In this document: one piece after another, positions 1 to 8,994 of the stretch
Layout of the letters: the number at the start of each line of letters is the position of its first letter
How positions within the stretch are numbered: the stretch's first letter is position 1
Source: Actinomycetota bacterium
Lineage (GTDB): Bacteria > Actinomycetota > Aquicultoria > JACQXZ01
Direction of reading: 5' to 3'
Assembly (NCBI GenBank): GCA_016208465.1
Contig: JACQXZ010000066.1
Location: forward strand, 1 to 33,040
DNA length: 33,040 bases
Notes under the pieces: model-generated
The model's database searches: none
Told to the model about the DNA's origin: nothing
The model's input: the letters and a program-made list of their open reading frames with translations, nothing else
Program-made: the position numbers and the translations under genes

Positions 1-434
1 AAGCACCACTAATTCTGATGGTATAGCTCAATACTCTTATGAAGCTTTGCTTATGCCAAATACCTATAAATACAAAGCAGTTTTTGAAGAAGAACTTCCG
101 TATCTGGCTAGCAGCGGAGAAGCAAATTTAACCGTAAAGGCTATCCCAACAAATCTAATGCCTGAAGATGTTTCTGTTTATTTTGGTGACATAGCGGAAC
201 TCAAAGCAAGAGTAATGAGACCAGATTTTGGCAGCGGTATTTCTGATAAAAACATAAAGTTTTATGTTGATGAGAACAACAATGGTATCTATGAGTCGTC
301 TGAATACAAAGGGACAAGCACCACTAATTCTGATGGTATAGCTCAATACTCTTATGAAGCTTTGCTTATGCCAAATACCTATAAATACAAAGCAGTTTTT
401 GAAGAAGAACTTCCGTATCTGGCTAGCAGCGGAG
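1..434 (+). repeat. Direct tandem repeat, 315-bp period; 1..119 identical to 316..434
   Basis: Base-for-base match read directly, diverging at position 120/435 (a vs c). Confidence 0.95.
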
Positions 435-844
435 CAGCAAAATTAGCTATAAAAGATTTAATCAATACACCCGGAAGAATTGTTGGCTGGGGTTCAATTG
501 CAGACAATAAAACTATCCAAAGTTTTAACTTTAATGTTTTATATCAGACCGGAGGCTTAAGACCAATTGGCACCTTTGTTCATCTTGAATATGGAACGAA
601 CAGAAGATACTTTAGCAATTCCATCAATCATTTAATGGTTTCACCTGACAAGAAGCGAGCTATTTTCGATGGCAATATAATTATAAATTCCATTCCGGGT
701 TATAAGTTTTATGTTATAGCCAATGATAATGGAAATCCAGGTGTATTTGATAAGTATCATATTAGAATATTTAAGCCAGATGGTTCACTTTATTATAAAG
801 CTCAAGGTAATTTGTTTACCGGCAACATTCAGATTTATCCTTAG
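2..844 (+). CDS. Repeat-containing (Ig-like?) surface/secreted protein, C-terminal part; 5' end lies outside the window
   Basis: Frame open from base 2 to TAG at 842-844; contains a 105-aa repeat (STTNSDGIAQYSYEALLMPNTYKYKAVFEEELPYLASSG) seen twice; listed ORF starts at an internal Met (47). Confidence 0.75.
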   Translation, partial: STTNSDGIAQYSYEALLMPNTYKYKAVFEEELPYLASSGEANLTVKAIPTNLMPEDVSVYFGDIAELKARVMRPDFGSGISDKNIKFYVDENNNGIYESSEYKGTSTTNSDGIAQYSYEALLMPNTYKYKAVFEEELPYLASSGAAKLAIKDLINTPGRIVGWGSIADNKTIQSFNFNVLYQTGGLRPIGTFVHLEYGTNRRYFSNSINHLMVSPDKKRAIFDGNIIINSIPGYKFYVIANDNGNPGVFDKYHIRIFKPDGSLYYKAQGNLFTGNIQIYP

Positions 845-951
845 ATAACGTAAGACGCAAGAAAGAGGAAGTTGGGAGGATGGGAAGATAGGAAAGATTA
901 GGGCAGGGTGATAGGTTGATTTTCATTTTCCCCCATTACCTATTACCTAAT

Positions 952-1929
952 TTACGTTTTCAACATATCAATAAAAGCTTCCAGTTGAGTCCGTAATTTA
1001 CTATCAACCAGATAGTTATCGTTGCCTTCAATTCTTAAGATGGGTAAATTTAATTGTTTTTTTATAACAATATCCTGAATAGCGCGATGGCAAAAAGTTT
1101 GGGTGTAATGAATTAATCCTTTAATGTTTCTCACTTCGATTTGTTCCTGAATATCTTCAATCCTGTCAAAAATCGAATAAGGATAGGTATATTTCTGGTA
1201 TTGAACAACAATATCTTCTTCAAACGAAGGCATCGCGAATTGCCGTTGGATTTCATTGAAAACAATCCTTCCGCCAATTCTTTCAATTTCATCATAAATA
1301 TTTTGAACAAAAGGAGGGACTCCCAGATATCCTAATCTAAACTTATTCAATTCAGGCTTTCTGGTTTTTACTTCCTCGATAAATTTATCAACCTGAAACT
1401 CAAATTCGTCCGGGTTTCCTAAAAAATCCGAACAACTTACCTGCCAGTAATGATTTTCAAAAGAAGTAACTTTATTTTCTTCATAAGTCAACTTATCAAT
1501 CTGCTGAACTTTTTTTCTGATTTTATCCAGTCGCTTTTTGATTCTATAAACTTCATCCCGATTTGTTCCTAAATTTTTAATTAATTTTTCTATTTCAATT
1601 TTAAGATCTTCGTAGAGAGATTCGTGGGGATAGGAAAACGGAATTAATTTTTTGTTCTCAACTTGCAAAACTTCCATAAGAGCATTGGTATTAGAACAAT
1701 CCCCGCCGACAACCGCTATTATGGCTTCAATGTCTGCTCTTTCTCTCGCAACAGAAAAAATGCCCTTTATCCATGAACAGCAGGTTTCAGGAAAGCCATA
1801 CATCGAAGCAGATAATAATTTTTTTTCTATGTCTTCACTTTGAATTAAAATATTATTCAAATCAACCGGAATATGACCCGCCGCGTAAACAACTTCTACC
1901 GGAACCGTGCTTGTAATACCTATTTTCAA
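952..1929 (-). CDS. 2-hydroxyacyl-CoA dehydratase family (HgdB/FldC-like, D-component) protein
   Basis: MKIGITSTVPVEVVYAAGHIPVDLNN, CCSWIKG and GGDCSNTNALMEVL cysteine motifs typical of this family. Confidence 0.8.
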   Translation of the reverse strand: MKIGITSTVPVEVVYAAGHIPVDLNNILIQSEDIEKKLLSASMYGFPETCCSWIKGIFSVARERADIEAIIAVVGGDCSNTNALMEVLQVENKKLIPFSYPHESLYEDLKIEIEKLIKNLGTNRDEVYRIKKRLDKIRKKVQQIDKLTYEENKVTSFENHYWQVSCSDFLGNPDEFEFQVDKFIEEVKTRKPELNKFRLGYLGVPPFVQNIYDEIERIGGRIVFNEIQRQFAMPSFEEDIVVQYQKYTYPYSIFDRIEDIQEQIEVRNIKGLIHYTQTFCHRAIQDIVIKKQLNLPILRIEGNDNYLVDSKLRTQLEAFIDMLKT

Positions 1930-1963
1930 TGTTTTACAATACCCCCGTTTTTGTTATTATTAT

Positions 1964-2650
1964 ATGAGTAATCAGCAGATTAGTCGACTAAATCCTCCCT
2001 TTAATAAGGGGAGGGAAGGAGGGGTTCGGAAACCATTGACTAAGCTTTTTTTAATCCGTCACGGAGAAACTCAAAACAACGTTGAATTAAAATATCAGGG
2101 GAACAGCAATCAGGGGCTGACCGAAAAAGGTATTCTTCAGGCGAAATCAATCGCGAAGTGCCTGCAAAAAGAAAAACTCGAAGCAATTTATTCAAGCGCG
2201 TTGAAACGAGCTTTTCAGACCGCGGAAATTATAGGTGGACATCACAATTTAATCCCGAATATCAACGAAGGTTTAAATGAAATAGATTTTGGCGCGTGGG
2301 AGGGTTTAACTTATAATGAAATTGAATCTCAGTATCCCGGTGTTTTTGAAAAATGGGTAAGTGGAACTGATGGAATTGAGATTCCCGAAGGCGAAGCAAG
2401 AATTGATTTTCATAAGCGCATTTCATCCGCCGTTTCTTCTATTATAAAAAACCATCCCGAAGAACAAATCGCTATTGTAACCCATGGCGGCCCGATAAAA
2501 AGCATCCTTTGCAATATTTTAGAAGTTAATCCAACCGCTTTCTGGAGAATAAAACAAAGCAATACTGCTTTAAATATAGTAGAATTTTATGAAGAAAGCG
2601 GATTTATAAATCTTGTTAATGATACCTGCCATTTGAAAAGTGAGTCGTAA
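1964..2650 (+). CDS. Histidine phosphatase (phosphoglycerate mutase/CobC-like) family protein; start uncertain (ATG 1964 or TTG 2036)
   Basis: LIRHGETQNN...KYQG, EGLNEIDFGAWEGL, VTHGGPIKSIL motifs; conserved fold begins only at about 2036. Confidence 0.85.
   Translation: MSNQQISRLNPPFNKGREGGVRKPLTKLFLIRHGETQNNVELKYQGNSNQGLTEKGILQAKSIAKCLQKEKLEAIYSSALKRAFQTAEIIGGHHNLIPNINEGLNEIDFGAWEGLTYNEIESQYPGVFEKWVSGTDGIEIPEGEARIDFHKRISSAVSSIIKNHPEEQIAIVTHGGPIKSILCNILEVNPTAFWRIKQSNTALNIVEFYEESGFINLVNDTCHLKSES
1994..2015. repeat. Palindromic CCTCCC...GGGAGG element inside the annotated 5' end of the phosphatase ORF
   Basis: cctcccTTTAATAAGgggagg; translates as the NPPFNKGREGG-type peptide often seen where such palindromes enter ORFs. 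Confidence 0.5.
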
Positions 2651-3205
2651 AATAATTTTGATATTTTATATATTCGCTAGATAGAGAGTAGACGCAGTGT
2701 TGATAGATACATTAAGTATGTCTAAACATAGTTCAGATAATAGGGGAGAATTGGCAGGACACAGTACATTGTTTTTTTGTGGGTTCCCTTATGAATATAA
2801 GAATAAAGAAACGAACAGCATATAACACAGCATATTCGCTACGGCTAGGCTTTGCCCCTCGAGACATTGCTCCCTTTAGTCGTAACTTCTCATATTCGTG
2901 GACCAATAACTGAAATCAGCAAGAGGAGGCAAACATTGATTAATCCTACCAAGCTCGTGAATTTCGACGGTGGTGTGGACGTGCTCCCTTTTTGCAATCG
3001 TCAGCTTGACAAGCTTGATTCGGTCGTGACTGAATGCGAACAACGGTTCTTGTAATTGCATCACAAGGCACTTCGCATACACGCAAAATGTTAAACACCA
3101 TAACTGTTTTATGGTTGAAGATTATTTTGAAAAAGAACCGCAATAGGAAATACATAAAACTTGCCCGTCCTTGGCAAGCAAAGAAAACGAGGTTAAGGAA
3201 ATCTG

Positions 3206-5902
3206 ATGAAACTAAAACTCGAACAATTAGAATATCAGCAAAAAGCAATACAATCTGTCATTTCTGTTTTTAAAGGACAGGAAAAGAACACTTTTGATAA
3301 TGCCTGTATTGAAGGTATTCGTTCAAATATTCTTTCATTGTCCAATCAGGAAATTATTCAAAATATTAAAGCAATTATCAACGAAAACGGAATCGATGAA
3401 ACAGCCGCGAATATTCAAGAAGATAATGATTTATGCATCGAGATGGAAACAGGCACAGGAAAAACCCTTGTTTATATAAAAACAATTTTTGAATTATTCA
3501 AAAATTACGGATTTACCAAATTTATTATACTTGTCCCCTCTGTTGCTATTAAGGAAGGTGTCTTAAAGACATTCGAGGTTTTTGAAAAACAACTTGAAGA
3601 TATTTATAATATTAAACCAAGCTGCTTTGAATATGACAGCAAATGTCTTTCAAAAGTAATGAACTTTATTGAGGAACAGCATCCTCAAATCATGGTTATG
3701 ACTTTGCAGTCCTTCAATTCTGATGACCGAATACTTAATCAGGCGCAACGGGAAGACCTGTTTTCAAATATGGCTTACATTGAAGCAATCGCCAGAACAA
3801 ATCCAATCATTATAATGGACGAACCGCAAGAAGGGATGGATACGCCAAACTCAATCGAAAGAATTAAAAGTATTAGCCCTTTGTTTAAAATCAGATATTC
3901 TGCTACTCACAAAATACTGACAAATCTTGTCTATCGGCTGACACCATTTGATAGTTACAAGCAGGGGCTTGTGAAAAAAATTGAAGTCTTAACCGTTTCA
4001 GAAAAAAATGACGAAGCCTCAATGAAAATTGAACTTTCAAGAATAGAAATAGGAAAAGGAGAACCAAAGGCTGTTTTAAAAGCGTGGCGCTTAACTAATT
4101 CCGGGTTTAAATTCAAAAATACGAAAAAGCTGGAAAAGAACGCCGTTCTTCAGAAAGTTACCAATAACATCATTTATAAGGATTATGTTATTGAACAAAT
4201 CGCGAAACCAATTCGTGGCAAAGGCTTTGTAAAATTCAAGAACGGGGCGGTTATTTATGAAGGGGAACAGTCAAGGGATTTTTCAACTATATTCAACGAA
4301 CAGCTTTACTGGCTAATTGATACTCATTTCAGAAAAAAAGAAATATTGAAAGAAAAAGGCATCAAATGCCTCTCTCTAACTTTTATTGACCGTGTGGATA
4401 ATTATATCAAGCCTGATGGAATAATAAAAAAAGGTTTTATTGAGCAATATAAAAAGGTTTATAAAGAATTTTACGGAAAAGAACCGACAATACAAGAAAT
4501 TGAACAATCGCAAGGGTATTATTTCGCTCAAACCGGCAAAGGGGATTTTACAGACAATGAAAAATCGATGAGAAATAATAAAGAATTGTATGACCTTATA
4601 TTAAAATCAAAAGAAGAGCTTCTTTCTTTTGATAATTCGGTAGAGTTCATTTTTTCTCATTCTGCTCTCGGCGTTGGATGGGATAATCCTAATGTTTTTA
4701 ACATAGCAACTTTAAACCAAAGTTACAGCGAAATTAAGAAACGGCAGGAAATTGGACGAGGCTTGCGAATTTGCGTCAATCAGGACGGAGCACGCGTTTA
4801 TGATCCGACTACAATACCGGAAGGGACAGAAGTAAACCTTTTAACAGTCATTCCAAACGAGACTTATGAGACTTTTGCATCACAGTATCAATCGGAAATA
4901 GTAGAAATTTACGGCACAAGCGATGCAGGAGCAGAAACAAGGAATAATCACAAAGGGCAGAAATTATCTGAAAAGAAAATAAGCCAAAATGACACTCATT
5001 TTAACAGTCCGTCTTTCAAAAAATTTTGGAAAAGATTATCGAAAAAGACGGAATACCTTGTTTCTTTCGATGAGGGAAGAATAATCAGTGAATCCGTTAA
5101 AGCCCTTAATGAAATAACAATATCCGAGCACCAGATTCAAGTAGCTTTGGGAAGAATACAGAGATTTTCAGAAGAAGGCGTAGAAACATCTGATTTTAGA
5201 ACGGAAAACAGGAAGGCAAACATTCAGTTCGCGCCTCTTGATATTATTGAAGAAATCAGCGAAAACACATCACTTGCTTACCCTACGGTATTTAAAATCG
5301 TATCGGCAATAGATAACAAGAATGAAATCATTAAGAACCCGCCTCGATTCTTACAGGAAGCGGTAAACAAAATCAGAAACATAGAACTTGATGAAATGCT
5401 GAGAGCCTTGAGCTATAAATTGACGGATGAAGTTTTTGATATTGGCGGTTTTGAGAAATATATCGTAAAAAATACAGATAAAATTCAGCCTACTCCCAAC
5501 AGAGGAATTTATGACCATATTGTCTGGGACAGCGAGCATGAGCAAAACTTCGCGCAAAAAGCTGATTCGGATACAGAAGTTGTCTGTTTTCTCAAGCTGC
5601 CTTCGTTTTATGTGATTAAAACTCCTGCCGGAGATTACAACCCCGACTTTGGCTTAGTGCTGAAAAAACGAAAGATAAGAGAAGAAAGCAGTTCTGAATA
5701 TTACTTTGTTATCGAAACCAAAGGGACAAATAATATTGATGACAGGAAAGCGCTTACTGAAAATGAAATATATAAAATCAAATGCGCCATAAAGCATTTT
5801 GAAGCATTGGGCATTGAAGCAAAAGTAAATTATCTTGCGCCCATAAAAGAGTATGATACCTTTAAAACTAAAGCTGAGGTGACGATAAATGGACAATCTT
5901 GA
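3206..5902 (+). CDS. Type III restriction-modification system, restriction (Res) subunit: DEAD-type helicase plus C-terminal nuclease
   Basis: Walker A ETGTGKT, motif II MDEPQ, SATHK, QEIGRGLR, C-terminal NPDFGLVL...FVIETKG (PD-D/ExK). Confidence 0.92.
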   Translation: MKLKLEQLEYQQKAIQSVISVFKGQEKNTFDNACIEGIRSNILSLSNQEIIQNIKAIINENGIDETAANIQEDNDLCIEMETGTGKTLVYIKTIFELFKNYGFTKFIILVPSVAIKEGVLKTFEVFEKQLEDIYNIKPSCFEYDSKCLSKVMNFIEEQHPQIMVMTLQSFNSDDRILNQAQREDLFSNMAYIEAIARTNPIIIMDEPQEGMDTPNSIERIKSISPLFKIRYSATHKILTNLVYRLTPFDSYKQGLVKKIEVLTVSEKNDEASMKIELSRIEIGKGEPKAVLKAWRLTNSGFKFKNTKKLEKNAVLQKVTNNIIYKDYVIEQIAKPIRGKGFVKFKNGAVIYEGEQSRDFSTIFNEQLYWLIDTHFRKKEILKEKGIKCLSLTFIDRVDNYIKPDGIIKKGFIEQYKKVYKEFYGKEPTIQEIEQSQGYYFAQTGKGDFTDNEKSMRNNKELYDLILKSKEELLSFDNSVEFIFSHSALGVGWDNPNVFNIATLNQSYSEIKKRQEIGRGLRICVNQDGARVYDPTTIPEGTEVNLLTVIPNETYETFASQYQSEIVEIYGTSDAGAETRNNHKGQKLSEKKISQNDTHFNSPSFKKFWKRLSKKTEYLVSFDEGRIISESVKALNEITISEHQIQVALGRIQRFSEEGVETSDFRTENRKANIQFAPLDIIEEISENTSLAYPTVFKIVSAIDNKNEIIKNPPRFLQEAVNKIRNIELDEMLRALSYKLTDEVFDIGGFEKYIVKNTDKIQPTPNRGIYDHIVWDSEHEQNFAQKADSDTEVVCFLKLPSFYVIKTPAGDYNPDFGLVLKKRKIREESSSEYYFVIETKGTNNIDDRKALTENEIYKIKCAIKHFEALGIEAKVNYLAPIKEYDTFKTKAEVTINGQS

Positions 5903-7784
5903 TAAAAGAATGATGCAGACACCGGATTTGAATAAAGAACGGCTCGAGAAACTTAAAAACTTCTTCCCGGATATTTTTACTGTTGAAGGCAAACTCAACC
6001 CTGATGAACTTAAAAAAATCATCGACCCTGAACTTGTTAAGGAAGCCGAGCGGTTTGAATTCAAGTGGTTTGGCAAAAGTGAAGCAAAAAGAACTGCGTT
6101 TACGCCGAGCAAGGCAACACTGATTTATGATGAAGCGCGAAGCGTAAACCCCGATGATGCGGACGGAAATATGATTATCGAAGGTGAAAACCTTGAGTTG
6201 TTAAAGGTATTGCTCTCTGCATATCGGGAAAGAATTAAATGTATTTATATTGACCCGCCATATAATGTTGATGGTGACTTTGTTTACAATGATAATTGGG
6301 ATGAGTCAAAAGAAGACTATTGGGAACACATTGGGGTTACAGAAAACGGAGTTCAGATTGATACTAATTCAGAAGCAAGTGGAAGATTTCATTCAAACTG
6401 GATGAATATGATGTATCCAAGACTGCTTTTAGCAAGACAGTTGCTTAAAGAGGATGGGGTTATTTTTATTTCTATAGACGACAATGAAATACATAATTTA
6501 AGAAAAATATGCGATGAAATATTTGGCGAAAGCAATTTTGAAGGACATATACATTGGAGAAGAAGACATAATCAGCCAAATGATAAAACAAAAATGATTG
6601 GGCTTGTTGCAGAACACATTATTTCTTATTCAAAAAATAAAGAAGCCTATAAACAATCTGGTGTTGGTAAGGTGGATATTACAGGAAAATTTTCAAATCC
6701 TAATAATGATCCTCGTGGCGATTGGGCATCCAAGCCTTGGAAAGTTGGTTCAGACCAATCTGGCAGTAGATACAAAATTATTAATCCGAACAATAACGCT
6801 GTTTACGATGAAGAATGGATGGGAGATGAACAAACATACCAGCAACTACTTGCAGATAATCGAATAGTCTTTCCTAGAAACGGAGAAGGATTACCACGTA
6901 AAAAATATTATAAATATGAACGGGAAGAAGAGGGGCAATGTGCTACTAACTGGTGGTCTCATCAAGAATTCGGCCATAATCAAGGTGCAAATGATGAAAT
7001 GACAGCATTATTTGATGGGATTAAAAATATTTTTAGCAATCCTAAACCCAAAGAATTAATTCGAGGTCTAATCCAAATTGCAAATGTAAAAGAGAATAAT
7101 ATTGTATTAGATTTTTTCGCTGGTAGTGGAACAACTGCCCACGCCATTATGGAACTTAATAAAGAAGACGGCGGCAATCGTAAGTTTATTCTTATTCAAT
7201 TACCGGAAAAAATTGACAAAAAATCGGAAGCATACAAAGCCGACTACAAGAAAATCTCCGACATTACCATTGAACGCAATAAGCGCGTAATTGAAAAAAT
7301 CGAAAAAGAAGAAAAAGAGAAAAATCCTGATCTGTTTACCGATGGACAAAAGCCTTTTAAAACAGGATTCAAAGTCTACAAGCTCGCAAAATCCAATTTC
7401 CCAAGAGTTGACTTCGCCCCAGACCCGACTAAATCAGAGAAAGAAAATCTTGCCTTGCTTGATAAATACATTCAGGAAAAAGAAGCCATGTATCTGGCAT
7501 TGATAGACGAGAAAAATATTTTTGACGAAGCGCTTCTGAAAAATGGTTTTATGTTGAATTACAAACTTGAGCAGATTAACGGTTTTACTAAAAATAAAGT
7601 ATTTCACGCTAAAGATGATTTTAAAGAGTGTCTTATCTGTATGGAAATGAACATTGCTAAAGAAACTTTAAAGGAATTAGAAAAGTATAAAGATAAAATA
7701 TTTATCTGTCTGGAAAGATCGCTTGATACAACAACGAAATGGAATTTAAAACATTTACTGGGAGATAAATTGATTGCGTTCTAA
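5889..7784 (+). CDS. Type III restriction-modification system, DNA methyltransferase (Mod) subunit
   Basis: DPPYN (motif IV) upstream of FFAGSGTTAHA (motif I), i.e. beta-class N6-adenine MTase order; start overlaps res end. Confidence 0.92.
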   Translation: MDNLDKRMMQTPDLNKERLEKLKNFFPDIFTVEGKLNPDELKKIIDPELVKEAERFEFKWFGKSEAKRTAFTPSKATLIYDEARSVNPDDADGNMIIEGENLELLKVLLSAYRERIKCIYIDPPYNVDGDFVYNDNWDESKEDYWEHIGVTENGVQIDTNSEASGRFHSNWMNMMYPRLLLARQLLKEDGVIFISIDDNEIHNLRKICDEIFGESNFEGHIHWRRRHNQPNDKTKMIGLVAEHIISYSKNKEAYKQSGVGKVDITGKFSNPNNDPRGDWASKPWKVGSDQSGSRYKIINPNNNAVYDEEWMGDEQTYQQLLADNRIVFPRNGEGLPRKKYYKYEREEEGQCATNWWSHQEFGHNQGANDEMTALFDGIKNIFSNPKPKELIRGLIQIANVKENNIVLDFFAGSGTTAHAIMELNKEDGGNRKFILIQLPEKIDKKSEAYKADYKKISDITIERNKRVIEKIEKEEKEKNPDLFTDGQKPFKTGFKVYKLAKSNFPRVDFAPDPTKSEKENLALLDKYIQEKEAMYLALIDEKNIFDEALLKNGFMLNYKLEQINGFTKNKVFHAKDDFKECLICMEMNIAKETLKELEKYKDKIFICLERSLDTTTKWNLKHLLGDKLIAF

Positions 7785-7940
7785 GCACGAAGAAAGTCCT
7801 ACGCAAATTCGCCTTCAGTAACTTTTTTTATCCGCAACACGATGCCCAAAAATGTGCCGTCGTTTGGATTTACTCAGATTGTTTTCGGGCCGAGAGTTTG
7901 GTAAACTATTGGCAGATCAATCAAGAGAGGAGTTTTTGAG

Positions 7941-8168
7941 ATGCGAAAGAAACATCAGTTTACAGCCATCATTGAACGAGAGGATAATATGTACATTGCT
8001 CTTTGCCCTGAACTCGATATTGCCAGTCAGGGTAAAACTGTCGAAGATGCCCGAAACAACCTCAAAGAAGCTATCGAATTGTTCTTTGAGACGGCTTCGC
8101 GGGAGGAAATTAGCGAGCGTTTACACGATGAGGTTTTCGTAACACGTTTGGAGATAGCTGTTGGCTAA
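7941..8168 (+). CDS. hicB: HicB family antitoxin
   Basis: FTAIIEREDNMYIALCPELDIASQGKTVEDARNNLKEAIELFFE pattern. Confidence 0.85.
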   Translation: MRKKHQFTAIIEREDNMYIALCPELDIASQGKTVEDARNNLKEAIELFFETASREEISERLHDEVFVTRLEIAVG

Positions 8169-8382
8169 ACCGCGAATCATCTCGGGCAAGAAAATCTGTC
8201 AGATCTTATCCAAACACGGTTTTCAGAATGTTCGGCAACGCGGTAGTCACATTATAATGCAGAAGAAAACAGGCTCTTCAACAATTACCATTCCCATTCC
8301 CAACCACAAAGAAATCAAACTCGGAACTCTAAAATCAATTATCCGACAATCGCAACTGCCAATTAACGAATTCAAATCCTGA
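8161..8382 (+). CDS. hicA: HicA family mRNA interferase toxin (TTG start)
   Basis: ISGKKICQILSKHGFQNVRQRGSHIIMQKK...TLKSIIRQSQL; overlaps hicB end by 8 bp. Confidence 0.85.
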   Translation: MAKPRIISGKKICQILSKHGFQNVRQRGSHIIMQKKTGSSTITIPIPNHKEIKLGTLKSIIRQSQLPINEFKS

Positions 8383-8629
8383 GCAAATACATCTCTCGGG
8401 TGTTTTGCAAAATGGCAGTGCATCCTCAAACCTGTACAAGAATATGTTTTTAAAAAATGGAAATTGGAACAAGAAGAACTCATCCCAAGGTTCAGGATTG
8501 CGGTTACCATCCGAACACTTTCACTCGAAGCCTAACCCCCTCGAACCCTTCAAATCCTTCAACCATTTGTCTTTTTCCCAATATTTATATATATTATATA
8601 GAGTGAAAAAATCAGGAAAGGGCTTGGTT

Positions 8630-8992
8630 ATGAGGTTAAGAGGATTAAGAGGAGCAATAACGGCTGATAATAACATCGCTTCTGACATTGTGCAGGAAAC
8701 AACTCTTCTTCTTAAAGAAATGATGAATCGAAATGACATTAAAGAAGAAGACATTGTCAGCATAATATTTTCAGCTACCGAGGATCTTAACGCGGAGTTT
8801 CCTGCCGCCGCGGCAAGAACGCTTGGATTTAAATGCACCCCTCTGCTTTGCACAAAAGAAATTGCTGTTCCCGGAAGTATTGCGAAATGTATAAGAATTC
8901 TAATGCATTTCTATACTGACAAAAACCCTCAAGAGCTAAAGCACGTATACCTTAAAGGAGCAAAACGCTTAAGAACAGATTTACCAGAATAG
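8630..8992 (+). CDS. aroH: Monofunctional chorismate mutase, AroH type
   Basis: RLRGLRGAITADNN...EETTLLLKEMM...ATEDLNAEFPAAAARTLGF...CIRILMHFYTDK; start moved downstream of ORF-track start 8405. Confidence 0.87.
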   Translation: MRLRGLRGAITADNNIASDIVQETTLLLKEMMNRNDIKEEDIVSIIFSATEDLNAEFPAAAARTLGFKCTPLLCTKEIAVPGSIAKCIRILMHFYTDKNPQELKHVYLKGAKRLRTDLPE

Positions 8993-8994
8993 AG

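Noticed and set aside
2818-3096. Firm call of an integron attC site
   Set aside because: The R'' (RYYYAAC) partner at a normal distance was not found and there is no integrase in the window; kept only as a hypothesis.
2852-3248. ORFs 2852..3055 (+), 2876..3082 (-), 2946..3248 (-), 3034..3273 (+)
   Set aside because: Mutually overlapping on both strands with no recognisable domain or ribosome site; treated as chance ORFs in a non-coding element.
7270-7320. A-rich run in mod (gaaaaaatcgaaaaagaagaaaaagag) as a phase-variable tract
   Set aside because: Irregular lysine/glutamate-coding sequence, not a uniform simple repeat; frame is intact.
7852-8142. ORF 7852..8142 (+), 96 aa
   Set aside because: Overlaps hicB in another frame; Cys/Arg/Leu-rich translation without family features.
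8385-8520. Possible C-terminal gene remnant (own reading: ...ILKPVQEYVFKKWKLEQEELIPRFRIAVTIRTLSLEA*)
   Set aside because: No start codon, about 50 codons, no recognised homologue; could be a decayed gene but not supportable.
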